The notes under the pieces were generated by a model. That model was not told where the DNA came from. It saw nothing but the letters and a program-made list of their open reading frames with translations, and searched no databases. A program made the translations under genes and the position numbers. From contig NZ_KB889741.1 in NCBI RefSeq assembly GCF_000372745.1, positions 124,001 to 188,000 on the forward strand: a DNA stretch of 64,000 nt, written 5' to 3'. Positions 19,117 to 27,422 of this stretch are shown here, in pieces. The stretch is from Embleya scabrispora DSM 41855 (GTDB lineage Bacteria; Actinomycetota; Actinomycetes; Streptomycetales; Streptomycetaceae). Within the stretch, counting starts at the first letter, position 1, and each line of letters starts with the position of its first letter.

Positions 19117-20052
19117 TCAGGTCCAGTCCCAGCCGATGCCCAGGATGCCCGGCGCGACGTCCCGTTCGGCCAGGTGGACCACGCTGTGCCGGCCGTTGAG
19201 GGTCAGATCGCGCCGGTCGGTGCGCGGCGCGCCCGCCGTGCTTCGGGTGAACCGGCGGCAGTGCACCGGCAGAGCGGCGGGGTCGAAGCGCACCTGGAGC
19301 ACGTACTGCCCGCACGGGAAGGTGAAACCGCGCACGTACTCGTCGCTGGGTCCGCCGGTGCCGTCCTCGAAGCCGTAGCCGAAGACGTAGGTGTCCCCGG
19401 AGCGCAGCCGCGCGTCGAACAACAGCTCCGCCACCAGCACGGCGGCGTCCCGGCTCCAGCGCACCCGCCCCACCCGGCAGTTCTCCGTCGCCCGGACCCG
19501 GACCTGCTCGGGCGCGCAGCCGCGGTCGCCGATGTGGATGGCGAGATAGCGGTCCACCCCGTCGCGATGCGCGCGGACCACGTGCTGCGAGGCGCGGTCA
19601 AGGAGTTCGCGGCGGGCTCCGACCCGGACCTGTTCGAGCTGGCACACCGTGTGCAGGCCGCCGTCCGCGGGCGACTCCAGGTCGGTCAACAACCGGCCCA
19701 GCGTGCCGGATTCCTCCACCACCGCGCGGTAGGGACGCGACGCGGTGCGCTCGGTGGCCTCCGGCTCCAACAGCCTGGTCAGCGCGTGCGGCGGCAGCTC
19801 CAGCACGTCCTCCAGCGCTCGCACCGCGCGCAGCGACTCGGCCCGCTGCGGCCGACGCGCGCCCTGCTGCCAGTAGCTGAGGCTGGTCACCCCGACCTGC
19901 ACGCCGCGCTGGGCCAGCCGGTGCTGCACCCGGTGCAGCGCCAGGCCGCGGGCGGCCAGTGCCGCGCGCAACGCCACATGGAACGGGCCCGCGCGCAGCG
20001 CCCGCGCCAACTCCGCCTCGACCGGGTCGTTTCGGGTGTCGGTCCGCGGCAT
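19117..20052 (-). CDS. Cytoplasmic HTH (XRE-like) regulator, 311 aa
   Basis: The N-terminal ~90 residues carry a Cro/C1-like helix-turn-helix (LRAALAARGLALHRVQHRLAQRGVQVGVTSLSYWQQGARRPQ, where SLSYWQQG is the recognition-helix region). About 220 residues of unknown effector domain follow, ending GILGIGWDWT. ATG 20052 has GGGAGG 8 nt upstream. A perfect palindrome GTGAACGTTCAC lies 15 bp before the start, suggesting autoregulation. It is divergent from the secreted cysteine peptidase operon and is its most likely regulator. Effector unknown. Confidence 0.8.
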   Translation of the reverse strand: MPRTDTRNDPVEAELARALRAGPFHVALRAALAARGLALHRVQHRLAQRGVQVGVTSLSYWQQGARRPQRAESLRAVRALEDVLELPPHALTRLLEPEATERTASRPYRAVVEESGTLGRLLTDLESPADGGLHTVCQLEQVRVGARRELLDRASQHVVRAHRDGVDRYLAIHIGDRGCAPEQVRVRATENCRVGRVRWSRDAAVLVAELLFDARLRSGDTYVFGYGFEDGTGGPSDEYVRGFTFPCGQYVLQVRFDPAALPVHCRRFTRSTAGAPRTDRRDLTLNGRHSVVHLAERDVAPGILGIGWDWT

Positions 20053-20066
20053 CGCTCGCCTCCCTT

Positions 20067-20165
20067 GTGAACGTTCACGGCGGACCGGTCGGGATCGGCG
20101 CTCGCGACCGAGGTGTTCCAGTCGACCGGTCGCGGGTCGTTCACAGGCCGGTCCAGGCGTTCACA
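20067..20165. promoter_or_regulatory. GTTCAC operator cluster between HTH regulator and peptidase
   Basis: The palindrome GTGAACGTTCAC (20067-20078) and two further GTTCACA half-sites at 20139-20145 and 20159-20165, exactly 20 bp apart (two helical turns), all sit in the 235-bp divergent promoter region. This is a plausible binding array for the adjacent HTH regulator. Confidence 0.5.
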
Positions 20166-20287
20166 CCACCGCTTCACCCCGCATTGAAGCGTCTTGAAAC
20201 ACACCACGACAACACCCGATGCTCCACCTTGCCGCGTCCGGACGCGCGCCACGCCCCACCTCGTCCCTCCGTCACGGAAGGAACGTC

Positions 20288-20956
20288 ATGACTCGACCGT
20301 CCCCACGAACGGGCCTGGTATCCGGCCGCCGCACCTCGGCGCTGACCCTCGCGGTGGTCGCGCTGCTCTCCGCGCTGCTCGCGGTGCCCTCGGCCGCATC
20401 CGCCTCGACCGCGGGCGCCTTCGTCCCGGCCGCACGGACGCAGACCTCGGCGGAGCAGGCGCAGCCGCTCGCGCTCGCCGCCAAGAAACTGAACATCACC
20501 ATGCAGGCCCAGCAGAAGAGCAACTGGTGCTGGGCGGGCTCGGGCAACACCATCGCCACCTGGTACGGCCGCACCTACAGCCAGAACCAGTTCTGCAACG
20601 CGGCTTTCGGCCGTTCGCAGAGCACCGAGTGCCCCAACTCGCAAGCCACGCTGGGCAACGTGCAGACCGCGCTGCGCTGGGCCGGAATCAACTCCGGTTC
20701 CTACGTCAGCGGTTGGCTCCAGTACGGCACCGTGCAGACCGAGATCAACGCGAACCGGCCGATCGAGACTCGGATCCAGTGGTCCTCGGGCGGCGGACAC
20801 ATGCACGTGATCCACGGCTACGACACCGCCCAGAGCTGGGTCTACTGGGGCGACCCGTGGCCGGACAACTACCGCTACAACTGGGCCGCGCACGACTGGT
20901 ACGTGGACAACAACGAGTTCTCCTGGACCCACTCGCTCTACCGGATCGGAGCGTGA
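20288..20956 (+). CDS. Secreted papain-like cysteine peptidase (C70/AvrRpt2-type), 222 aa
   Basis: A Sec signal (LTLAVVALLSALLAVPSAASA) and a short propeptide lead to KLNITMQAQQKSNWCWAGSGNTIATWYG, the catalytic-Cys helix of the papain-like C70/staphopain group. The catalytic His is in GGHMHVIHGYD, and WVYWGDPWPDN supplies the third residue region. ATG 20288 follows AAGGAA. The mature enzyme is about 160 aa, typical. The next gene begins 4 nt after the stop, so the two are co-translated and probably form a pair. It may be a toxin-like or nutrient peptidase of the cell exterior; substrate unknown. Confidence 0.88.
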   Translation: MTRPSPRTGLVSGRRTSALTLAVVALLSALLAVPSAASASTAGAFVPAARTQTSAEQAQPLALAAKKLNITMQAQQKSNWCWAGSGNTIATWYGRTYSQNQFCNAAFGRSQSTECPNSQATLGNVQTALRWAGINSGSYVSGWLQYGTVQTEINANRPIETRIQWSSGGGHMHVIHGYDTAQSWVYWGDPWPDNYRYNWAAHDWYVDNNEFSWTHSLYRIGA

Positions 20957-20960
20957 CGCC

Positions 20961-21779
20961 ATGACCGGAGGCGGCATCAAGCGCCTGTTCGCGGCGGGTA
21001 CCCTCGCGGCGGCGCTCACCTTGGCCCTTACCCCGCAGACCGCGCACGCCGCGTCCGTACCCGCGCCGCCGGCGCCGGACGCGATCAGCGTGGGCGCCGC
21101 ACGCGACGTGATCGCGGCGCCCGGCACGCTCGACACGCTGTCCAGGTTCTTCGCCCGCGACGGCGCGCTCGCCGCGGCGGACGCGGCGCCCAGGATCGAG
21201 GGCGACGTGGTCGCCGTGTACACGCTGGCCCCGGAGTTCGTCGCGGCCCGGCCCGGGGCCCGGCCGGTGCCGATTGCCCGGCAGGAGTTCCTGGCGGCCA
21301 CGGTCGTGGCCGCGGACGGCCGCAAGGCGTCGGTGTGGACCGCCGACACCCCGCGGGGCCGGCAGGTGGTCAACATCGCGGACGGCGACGACGAGGCCCG
21401 CTACGCCGCGGCCGGCGCCCGCCTGTCGGCTGCCGGCATCGTCTTCCGCGAGCCGCAGATCAACGCCTGGTACGTGCAGGACGGTGATCGGGTGTTGCCG
21501 CTGAACGCCGATGCCAAGCGCGCGATCGGCGCGGGCGGGACCGGCGTCTCGGCGTACCGGGACCGGGTGCACCGAGCCTATGCGGACAAGCTGCCCGGCT
21601 CCGGCTACGACGCCAAGGGCCTGGCGGGCGGCTTCGGGCCGAACGACACCGGCCCGGGCGCGGCGCACACCGCGGACGACTCGTTCCCGGTCGCGCCGAC
21701 CGCGATCGCCGCGGCCGGCCTGCTCGGCTTCGCCGGCGTGTCCGGCGTGCTGGTCAGGGTTCGGCGGCGCCGCGGCTGA
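20961..21779 (+). CDS. Secreted, C-terminally membrane-anchored partner of the peptidase, 272 aa
   Basis: It has a signal peptide (KRLFAAGTLAAALTLALTPQTAHA) and an extracellular domain of about 215 residues with no recognised fold. A C-terminal hydrophobic helix (PTAIAAAGLLGFAGVSGVLVRV) ends in RRRR, so the protein should sit in the membrane facing outward. No LPxTG sortase motif is present. It starts 4 nt after the peptidase gene, which suggests that it restrains, anchors or activates that enzyme (inference). Confidence 0.78.
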   Translation: MTGGGIKRLFAAGTLAAALTLALTPQTAHAASVPAPPAPDAISVGAARDVIAAPGTLDTLSRFFARDGALAAADAAPRIEGDVVAVYTLAPEFVAARPGARPVPIARQEFLAATVVAADGRKASVWTADTPRGRQVVNIADGDDEARYAAAGARLSAAGIVFREPQINAWYVQDGDRVLPLNADAKRAIGAGGTGVSAYRDRVHRAYADKLPGSGYDAKGLAGGFGPNDTGPGAAHTADDSFPVAPTAIAAAGLLGFAGVSGVLVRVRRRRG

Positions 21780-21813
21780 TCCCGATGCCCGGCGGCCCCG
21801 ACCGGGGCCGGGA

Positions 21814-21867
21814 CCTTCCGGCGAGCGGGGTCGACGCCCTCCCCCACGTCGACCCCGTTCGGGAAGG
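21814..21867. terminator. Bidirectional stem-loop between convergent genes
   Basis: Inner perfect arms GGGGTCGACG (21827-21836) and CGTCGACCCC (21847-21856) are flanked by an outer CCTTCC/GGAAGG pair (21814-21819, 21862-21867). It lies between the peptidase operon ending at 21779 and argS, which ends at 21945 from the other side. Confidence 0.65.
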
Positions 21868-21944
21868 CCCTTTCGCGCCCGCGCCCGCGCCGTGCCCGTG
21901 CCCGCGCCCGCCGAGCACGCGGGTGAGGGCGCGGGCGTGGCCTG

Positions 21945-23729
21945 CTACATGCGATCGGGCGTCTCGATGCCCAGCAGGTCCAGGCCGCGTGCCAGGGTGC
22001 GTGCGGTCAGGTCGCACAGGATCAGCCGCGAGTACCGGGTCTCGCCCTCCGAGCGCAGCACCGGGCAGTTCTCGAAGAAGCCGGTGAACGCGGTGGCCAG
22101 CTCGAACAGGTGGAGGGCGAGGCGGTGGAAGTCCAGCGATTCGCCGACCTCCTCGATCACGTCCGGGAAGGCCAAAAGCCGCAGGGCCAGCGCCCGTTCG
22201 GCGGGCTCCCCGATCACCAGGGGTTCGATCGGCTGCGGCGCCTCGACACCTCCTCGCCGCAGGATCGAGCGGGTTCGGGCATGCGCGTACTGGAGATAGG
22301 GCGCGGTGTTGCCGTCCAAGGAGAGCATTCGGTCGTAGTCGAAGCGGTAGTCCTTGCGCCGATCCCCGGACAGGTCCGCGTACTTCACCGCACCGATGCC
22401 CACCGCCCGGGCCACCGCCGCCCGCGCATCCGCGTCCAGGTCCGGGTTCTTCTCGGCGATGACGGCGGCGGCCCGGGCCACCGCCTCGTCGAGCAGGTCC
22501 ACCAGCTTGACCGAAGCCCCGGCCCGAGTGCGCAGGATCTTCCCGTCGGATCCCAGGACGTAGCCGAATTCGACGTGCTCGACCCGCGCGGCCGCGGTGG
22601 CCCGAACCGCGTCGCGTGCGGTCGCACCGGGCCCGCTCGCGTCGCACGCGGTCGCCCTGTGCCAGCCGGCGTCGCGCGCGGTGGCGAAGACCATCTCCAG
22701 GTGCTCGCTCTGCGGCGTGCCGACCACGTACAACAGCCGGTCCGCCGCCAGGTCCCGCAGCCGGTGCCGCAGGGTGGCCAGATCGGTGGCGGCGTAACCG
22801 AATCCGCCGTCGCTCTTGCGCACGATCAGCGGCAGCGGCTCGCCGTCGCGATTGACGAACCCCGCGGGGAAGACACACTGCGCGCCGGCGCTTTCCCGGA
22901 GCAGCCCCAGAGCGGTCAACTCCTCGACCAACGGCGGCAGTTCGTCGTTGTAGTGACTCTCCCCGAAGAAGTCGTCCGCAGTGAGCCGGACACCGAGTCG
23001 GGCGTAGACGGCCATGAAGTACTTCTTGGATTCGCTCACCAGGACCCGCCACAACCGCAATGTGGTCGGATCGCCCGCCTGCAACGCGACCACACGTTCC
23101 CGGGACCGGACCCGGAATGCCTCGTCGGCGTCGAACGCACGGCGCGCGGCCTGGTAGAAGCCGGTCAGGTCGCCGACCGAGAGTTCGTGTGCGGCCTCGG
23201 TCTCGCCGACGTCCAGGAGGTGTTCGATCAGCATGCCGAACGGGGTGCCCCAGTCGCCGAGGTGGTTGCGGCGCAGCACGGTGTGGCCCTGCCATTCCAG
23301 TACCCGGACGGCGGCGTCGCCGATGATCGTCGAGCGCAGGTGGCCGACGTGCATCTCCTTGGCGGTGTTCGGGCCCGAGTAGTCGACGACGATCGTCTCG
23401 GGCCTGGCGGTACGCGGCACGCCGAGCCGTTCGTCGGCGGCGATTTCGGCGAGCAGCCGGCCGAGTCCGGTCGGCGCGAGGGTGAGATTCACGAAGCCGG
23501 GCCCGCTGATCTCCACCGCCGAACACAGGTCGTCCAAGACGGCGTACCGGAGCACCTCGGCCGCGATCTCGCGCGCGTCGCGGCCCAGGCGTCGGCCCAG
23601 GGCCAGGGCCCCGTCGCACTGGAAGTCCGCGTGCCGGCCGCGACGTATCGACGGATCGGCGGGCATGCCCGCGACCTGTGCGAACGCCGGGGCCAGCCGC
23701 TCGATGAGCAGCTTCTCCGGAGTGACCAT
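21945..23729 (-). CDS. argS: Arginyl-tRNA synthetase, 594 aa
   Basis: Charges tRNA-Arg. The N-terminal additional domain with GPGFVNLTL is followed by the class I signature SGPNTAKEMHVGHLRSTIIGD (HIGH form HVGH). The KMSK loop is replaced by SDGKILRTRAG, as is normal for many bacterial ArgRS, and the anticodon domain ends ...LLGIETPDRM. Full length for the family. ATG 23729 was kept because the N-terminus aligns from there. No co-directional partner is near. Set among accessory genes, it may be a second copy besides a housekeeping argS, but that cannot be judged from the window. Confidence 0.93.
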   Translation of the reverse strand: MVTPEKLLIERLAPAFAQVAGMPADPSIRRGRHADFQCDGALALGRRLGRDAREIAAEVLRYAVLDDLCSAVEISGPGFVNLTLAPTGLGRLLAEIAADERLGVPRTARPETIVVDYSGPNTAKEMHVGHLRSTIIGDAAVRVLEWQGHTVLRRNHLGDWGTPFGMLIEHLLDVGETEAAHELSVGDLTGFYQAARRAFDADEAFRVRSRERVVALQAGDPTTLRLWRVLVSESKKYFMAVYARLGVRLTADDFFGESHYNDELPPLVEELTALGLLRESAGAQCVFPAGFVNRDGEPLPLIVRKSDGGFGYAATDLATLRHRLRDLAADRLLYVVGTPQSEHLEMVFATARDAGWHRATACDASGPGATARDAVRATAAARVEHVEFGYVLGSDGKILRTRAGASVKLVDLLDEAVARAAAVIAEKNPDLDADARAAVARAVGIGAVKYADLSGDRRKDYRFDYDRMLSLDGNTAPYLQYAHARTRSILRRGGVEAPQPIEPLVIGEPAERALALRLLAFPDVIEEVGESLDFHRLALHLFELATAFTGFFENCPVLRSEGETRYSRLILCDLTARTLARGLDLLGIETPDRM

Positions 23730-23812
23730 GTGCGGAAGCTAGTCCACCGGGCCCGGCGGCCTCATGCCATTTTCCCGCCCGGGCCGGCGAGTCGAGCCGG
23801 GCGCGGGGTGGG

Positions 23813-24190
23813 TCAGTGGGTCCCCGGGCTCCCGTCGGGGCGGGTGATCCGGTCGAGTTCGGCGTCGAGCGTGCGGGCCGCGGCGGAGGGGCTCAGCCGG
23901 TCGGGATACAGCAGCACGTGCGCGCTCAGGCCGTCGATCAGGCCGGCAGGTCGGCCGTGGTCCGGTCGACGTCCACGCCGTCGATCAGTTCGCCGTTGTC
24001 CCGGGCGTCGCGCAGCACGCCGCGGACGATCACGCTCAGGTGCTCGCGTTCGCGGCGGTTGCTCTCGGCGACCTTCGGGGCGACCAGGGCGCGATGCCAC
24101 ATGGTCACCTCGAGCACGGTCTCCCGGCGGCGGTCCTCGTCCAGCGGAAGCGGGTCGGTCGGCCCGCTCCGCAGCGCGGCCATCCCGAAG
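23813..24190 (-). pseudogene. TetR-family regulator fragment, C-terminal part only, frameshifted
   Basis: Residues such as LPLDEDRRRETVLEVTMWHRALVAPKVAESNRR and VIVRGVLRDARDNGELIDGVDVDRTTAD are the ligand domain of a BetI/TetR-type repressor. The frame then stops at 23938, but the protein continues in the next frame (GLIDGLSAHVLLYPDRLSPSAAARTLDAELDRI) to the stop at 23813. The N-terminal DNA-binding domain is missing. Both a frameshift and loss of the HTH show a dead gene. Confidence 0.7.
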
Positions 24191-24360
24191 CGGCCGCCGA
24201 CGACCCGACATGTCGGCGGCCCAAGGCTTTGCCGGCCGATCCCGGCGGACCCCGCACCGTACTCCGCGCCGGGCCCGGTCGGGCGACGTTCGCCGCGCAC
24301 GGCCGCGCCGGTCGGCGTCCGGGCGCATCTTCGGCAGCATTTCGTCGCCGGGAGTGTGCG

Positions 24361-25761
24361 CTACAAGATCAGTGACAGCAGCAGTACGAAGCCGCCGGCG
24401 ACGACCGAGATGATCGTTTCCATCAGGGACCAGGTCTTCACCGTCTGGCCCACGCTCATCCCGAAGTACTCCTTGACCAGCCAGAATCCGGCGTCGTTGA
24501 GGTGGCTGAAGAACAGCGACCCGGCGCCCACGGCCAGTACGAGCAGGGCGGTGTGCGTGCTGCTCATGTCCGCCGCCAGCGGGGCCACCAGGCCCGCCGC
24601 CGAGATGGTCGCCACCGTCGCCGAGCCGGTGGCCAGGCGGATCGCCACCGCGATCAGCCACGCGAGCAGCAGCGGCGAGACGGCCCAGTCCTGGGATATG
24701 TCCAGGATCATTCGGCCGACGCCCACGTCGACCAGGGTCTGCTTGAAGCCGCCGCCCGCGCCGACGATCAGCAGGATGCCGGCGATCGGCAGCAGCGCCT
24801 TCTCCACCGTGGTCGACACCCGGTCCCGGGTGAACCCGGCGGCTCGGCCGAGCGTGAACATCGCCACGATCACCGCCGACAGCAGTGCGATCAGCGGCGA
24901 GCCGACCACGTCCGCGACCCGCTGGACACGGTCGGCGGGGTCGTCGACGACGATGTCGACCAGTGCCTTGCCGAGCATCAGCGCCACCGGCAGCAGCACG
25001 GTGCCCACGGTCACGGCGAAGCTGGGTCGCCGCTCCAGGTCCGCCGAGGAGCGCTCCGGGACCAGGCTCTGCGGCGGCGCGATGTCCACCCAGCGCGCGG
25101 CGTAGCGGCCGAACAGCGGGCCGGCGATGGCCAGCGTCGGTATCGCCACCAGCACGCCCAGCGCGAGCACCACGCCCAGGTCGGCGTGGATGGCGTCGAT
25201 GGCCGCGAGTGGCCCGGGGTGCGGCGGGACCAAACCGTGCATCACGGACAGGCCGGCCAGTGCCGGGATGCCCACCCGCATCAGCGAGTGGTTGCCGCGC
25301 TTGGCCACCAGAAGCACGACCGGGATCAGCAGGACCACGCCGACCTCGAAGAACAGCGGCAGCCCGATGATGCCCGCGATCAGCGCCATCGCCCAGGGCA
25401 TGGTGCGATCGCTCGCCTTGGCCAGGATGGTGTCCACGATCTGGTCGGCGCCGCCGGAGTCGGCCAGCAGCTTGCCCAGGATCGCGCCGAGTGCGATCAG
25501 TACGCCCACGCCCGCGACGGTGGAGCCCAGACCCGACGTGAAGCTGGTGATCACCTTGTCCAGCGGAGCTGCCGCCACCGCGCCGAGCGCCAGCGACCCG
25601 ATGGTCAGCGCGAGGAAGGCGTGCAGCTTGAACCGGCCGATGAGCAGCACGATCACGCCGATGCCGACGAGTACCGCCAGGCCCAGTCGGGCGTGCCCGG
25701 CCGAGGTTATCGGCGCGACCGCCGCCCCCGCCGCCAGCGTCGGCAGGTCGATGGTGGTCAC
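24361..25761 (-). CDS. gntP: GntP-family gluconate:H+ symporter, 466 aa
   Basis: A polytopic membrane protein with about 12 hydrophobic segments and GntP-family phrases (VLIALGAILGKLLADSGGADQIV, PLFFEVGVVLLIPVV, VPPHPGPLAAIDAI, FFSHLNDAGFWLVKEYFG). It imports gluconate or a related aldonate. GTG 25761 follows AGGGGA; the start overlaps the last 4 bases of gntK, so the two are translationally coupled. Regulation is probably by the divergent GntR protein. Confidence 0.93.
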   Translation of the reverse strand: MTTIDLPTLAAGAAVAPITSAGHARLGLAVLVGIGVIVLLIGRFKLHAFLALTIGSLALGAVAAAPLDKVITSFTSGLGSTVAGVGVLIALGAILGKLLADSGGADQIVDTILAKASDRTMPWAMALIAGIIGLPLFFEVGVVLLIPVVLLVAKRGNHSLMRVGIPALAGLSVMHGLVPPHPGPLAAIDAIHADLGVVLALGVLVAIPTLAIAGPLFGRYAARWVDIAPPQSLVPERSSADLERRPSFAVTVGTVLLPVALMLGKALVDIVVDDPADRVQRVADVVGSPLIALLSAVIVAMFTLGRAAGFTRDRVSTTVEKALLPIAGILLIVGAGGGFKQTLVDVGVGRMILDISQDWAVSPLLLAWLIAVAIRLATGSATVATISAAGLVAPLAADMSSTHTALLVLAVGAGSLFFSHLNDAGFWLVKEYFGMSVGQTVKTWSLMETIISVVAGGFVLLLSLIL

Positions 25762-26282
25762 GAGTTCCCCTGATTCGCTTCGAGACGGCGCAGCGCGGCG
25801 ACGGCCTGTTCGGTTATGGCGTCCGGGCCGGGCGAGATGTCGAGCGCGAGTCCCGCCTCGTCCGGCTCCAGCGGTTGCAGATCGGCGAACTGCGAGGCGA
25901 GCAGGGCCTCCGGCATGAAGTGGCCGGTCCGCTCGTGCAGGCGCGCGGCGATCAGCGCGCGGTCGCCGACGAGGTGGAAGGTGATCACCCCGGGTGCCGC
26001 CCGGCGCAGCCGATCGCGGTAGGCGCGCTTGAGCGCGGAGCAGCCGACCACGCCGCCGGAGCGCTCGTGTGCGGCGAGCCAGTCGCCGATGGCGTCCAGC
26101 CACGGCGCACGGTCCACGTCGTCCAACGGGATCCCGGCCGACATCTTGGCGATGTTGGCGGGTGGGTGGAAGTCGTCCGCGTCCGCGTAGGGCACCCGCA
26201 GCTCGGCGGCCAGCAGCCGGCCGACCGTCGACTTCCCCGTGCCGGACACACCCATGACCACCACGACGTGGGGGGCGTTCAT
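25758..26282 (-). CDS. gntK: Gluconokinase, 174 aa
   Basis: Phosphorylates gluconate to 6-phosphogluconate for the pentose phosphate or Entner-Doudoroff route. The P-loop GVSGTGKST is at residues 11-19, then DADDFHPPANIAKMSAGIPLDDVDRAPWL and CSALKRAYRDRLR, all typical of the short GntK family; length is normal. ATG at 26282. First gene of the gntK-gntP operon. Confidence 0.95.
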   Translation of the reverse strand: MNAPHVVVVMGVSGTGKSTVGRLLAAELRVPYADADDFHPPANIAKMSAGIPLDDVDRAPWLDAIGDWLAAHERSGGVVGCSALKRAYRDRLRRAAPGVITFHLVGDRALIAARLHERTGHFMPEALLASQFADLQPLEPDEAGLALDISPGPDAITEQAVAALRRLEANQGNS

Positions 26283-26348
26283 CGATACCTCGCTGTCCTT
26301 GCCCGGCTCGTGCTCGGGCGCCGTCCCATACCCAAACGCATAGGTGAT

Positions 26349-26377
26349 ACTTAATCAAGACTTGGGAGTCGTTAAGT
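26349..26377. promoter_or_regulatory. Inverted repeat in the gnt divergent promoter
   Basis: ACTTAA (26349-26354) and TTAAGT (26372-26377), with the related ATACGTAAT at 26379-26387, lie in the AT-rich part of the 145-bp space between gntK and the GntR gene. This is the likely operator of that regulator. Confidence 0.5.
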
Positions 26378-26427
26378 CATACGTAATCCGGGCGGCCCGA
26401 CGCACCCCGCCCAGTAGGCTGATCGCC

Positions 26428-27156
26428 ATGGAGAACGAGGGCCGGGGCTTGCATATGAAGGTGCTGGAGTCCCTCGGGCCGGCCATCACGGCCGGCGTCC
26501 ACCCCGCCGGCACGGTTTTGCGCACCGACGAGCTGGAGCATCGCTTCGAGGTCTCGCGAACCGTGGTCCGCGAGGCCGTTCGGGTGCTGGAGTCGATGCG
26601 GCTCGTCGAGTCGCGGCGCCGGGTCGGAGTCACCGTGTGCCCGCCCGAGCAGTGGAACGTCTTCGACCCGTACGTGATCCGCTGGCGCCTGGCCGGTGCC
26701 GATCGCCCGCGCCAGCTCCGGTCGCTGACCGCGCTGCGCTCGGCGATCGAGCCCGCCGCGGCGGCACTGGCCGCCGTGTCCGCGACGCCGACCCAGTGCG
26801 CGGCGCTGACCGAGCACGCGCTGGGCATGGTCTCCACCTCGCGCGGTCGGCAGTTGGCGGCGTACCTCGTGCACGACATCGCCTTCCACCGGGTGATTCT
26901 GGCCGCGTCGGGCAACGAGATGTTCGCCCGGCTGGGCGATGTGGTCGCCGAGGTGCTGACCGGACGCACCCACCACCATGTGATGTTCCCGGACCCGGAC
27001 CCGACCGCGGTCACGCTGCACGTGCGCCTCGCCGAGGCGATCCGCGAGGGCGACGCGGCCGGCGCGGAGCGGCTGACCCGCGGGATCACCGTCGGCGCGA
27101 TGGCCGAACTGGACGTACTGGCACCGCAGTTCGAGACGGGCGCCGATCGGTTCTAG
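26428..27156 (+). CDS. gntR: GntR/FadR-family regulator of gluconate use, 242 aa
   Basis: N-terminal winged helix (ELEHRFEVSRTVVREAVRVLESMRLVESRRRVGVTV) plus an all-helical FCD ligand domain containing the metal-binding histidines (DIAFHRVILAASGN, HVRLAEAIREGD). ATG 26428 is chosen; ATG 26455 (MKVLESLGP), with GAGGGC upstream, is an alternative. It is divergent from gntK-gntP, the standard arrangement for a gluconate-responsive repressor. Confidence 0.88.
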   Translation: MENEGRGLHMKVLESLGPAITAGVHPAGTVLRTDELEHRFEVSRTVVREAVRVLESMRLVESRRRVGVTVCPPEQWNVFDPYVIRWRLAGADRPRQLRSLTALRSAIEPAAAALAAVSATPTQCAALTEHALGMVSTSRGRQLAAYLVHDIAFHRVILAASGNEMFARLGDVVAEVLTGRTHHHVMFPDPDPTAVTLHVRLAEAIREGDAAGAERLTRGITVGAMAELDVLAPQFETGADRF

Positions 27157-27277
27157 CCGGCCGGCACGACTCGCGACCTGGCCTGCGCCTCGACTCGTGC
27201 CCGGCTGCGGCCTGCTTTGCCGGGGTCGGTGGATCACCAACCTCTTTGTCCGGAAAGGGACTTCGCTTCCGTTGGCG

Positions 27278-27310
27278 TGGTCCAGACCATTGACCGAGTG
27301 GTCTGGACCT
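27278..27310 (+). promoter_or_regulatory. Two dre-type direct repeats in the LPMO promoter
   Basis: TGGTCCAGACCA (27278-27289) and TGGTCTGGACCT (27299-27310) are 21 bp apart and match the 12-bp direct repeats known from Streptomyces chitinase promoters, which are DasR sites. A good promoter is embedded: TTGACC (27290-27295), 17-bp spacer, TAACTT (27313-27318). The second repeat lies inside the spacer, where bound DasR would block polymerase. Confidence 0.8.
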
Positions 27311-27422
27311 CTTAACTTGAGGAGCGCACTACGGATGTGAACAACCGGTGAAATAAGGCGTACGACGCGGACCCGGACCGTTCGAACGTCCTTCGCATTC
27401 ACTCGTCCCCTAGGAGAGTTCC

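Noticed and set aside
20961-21779. Sortase-anchored surface protein
   Set aside because: No LPxTG-like motif precedes the C-terminal helix; LPGSG is far upstream in the outer domain.
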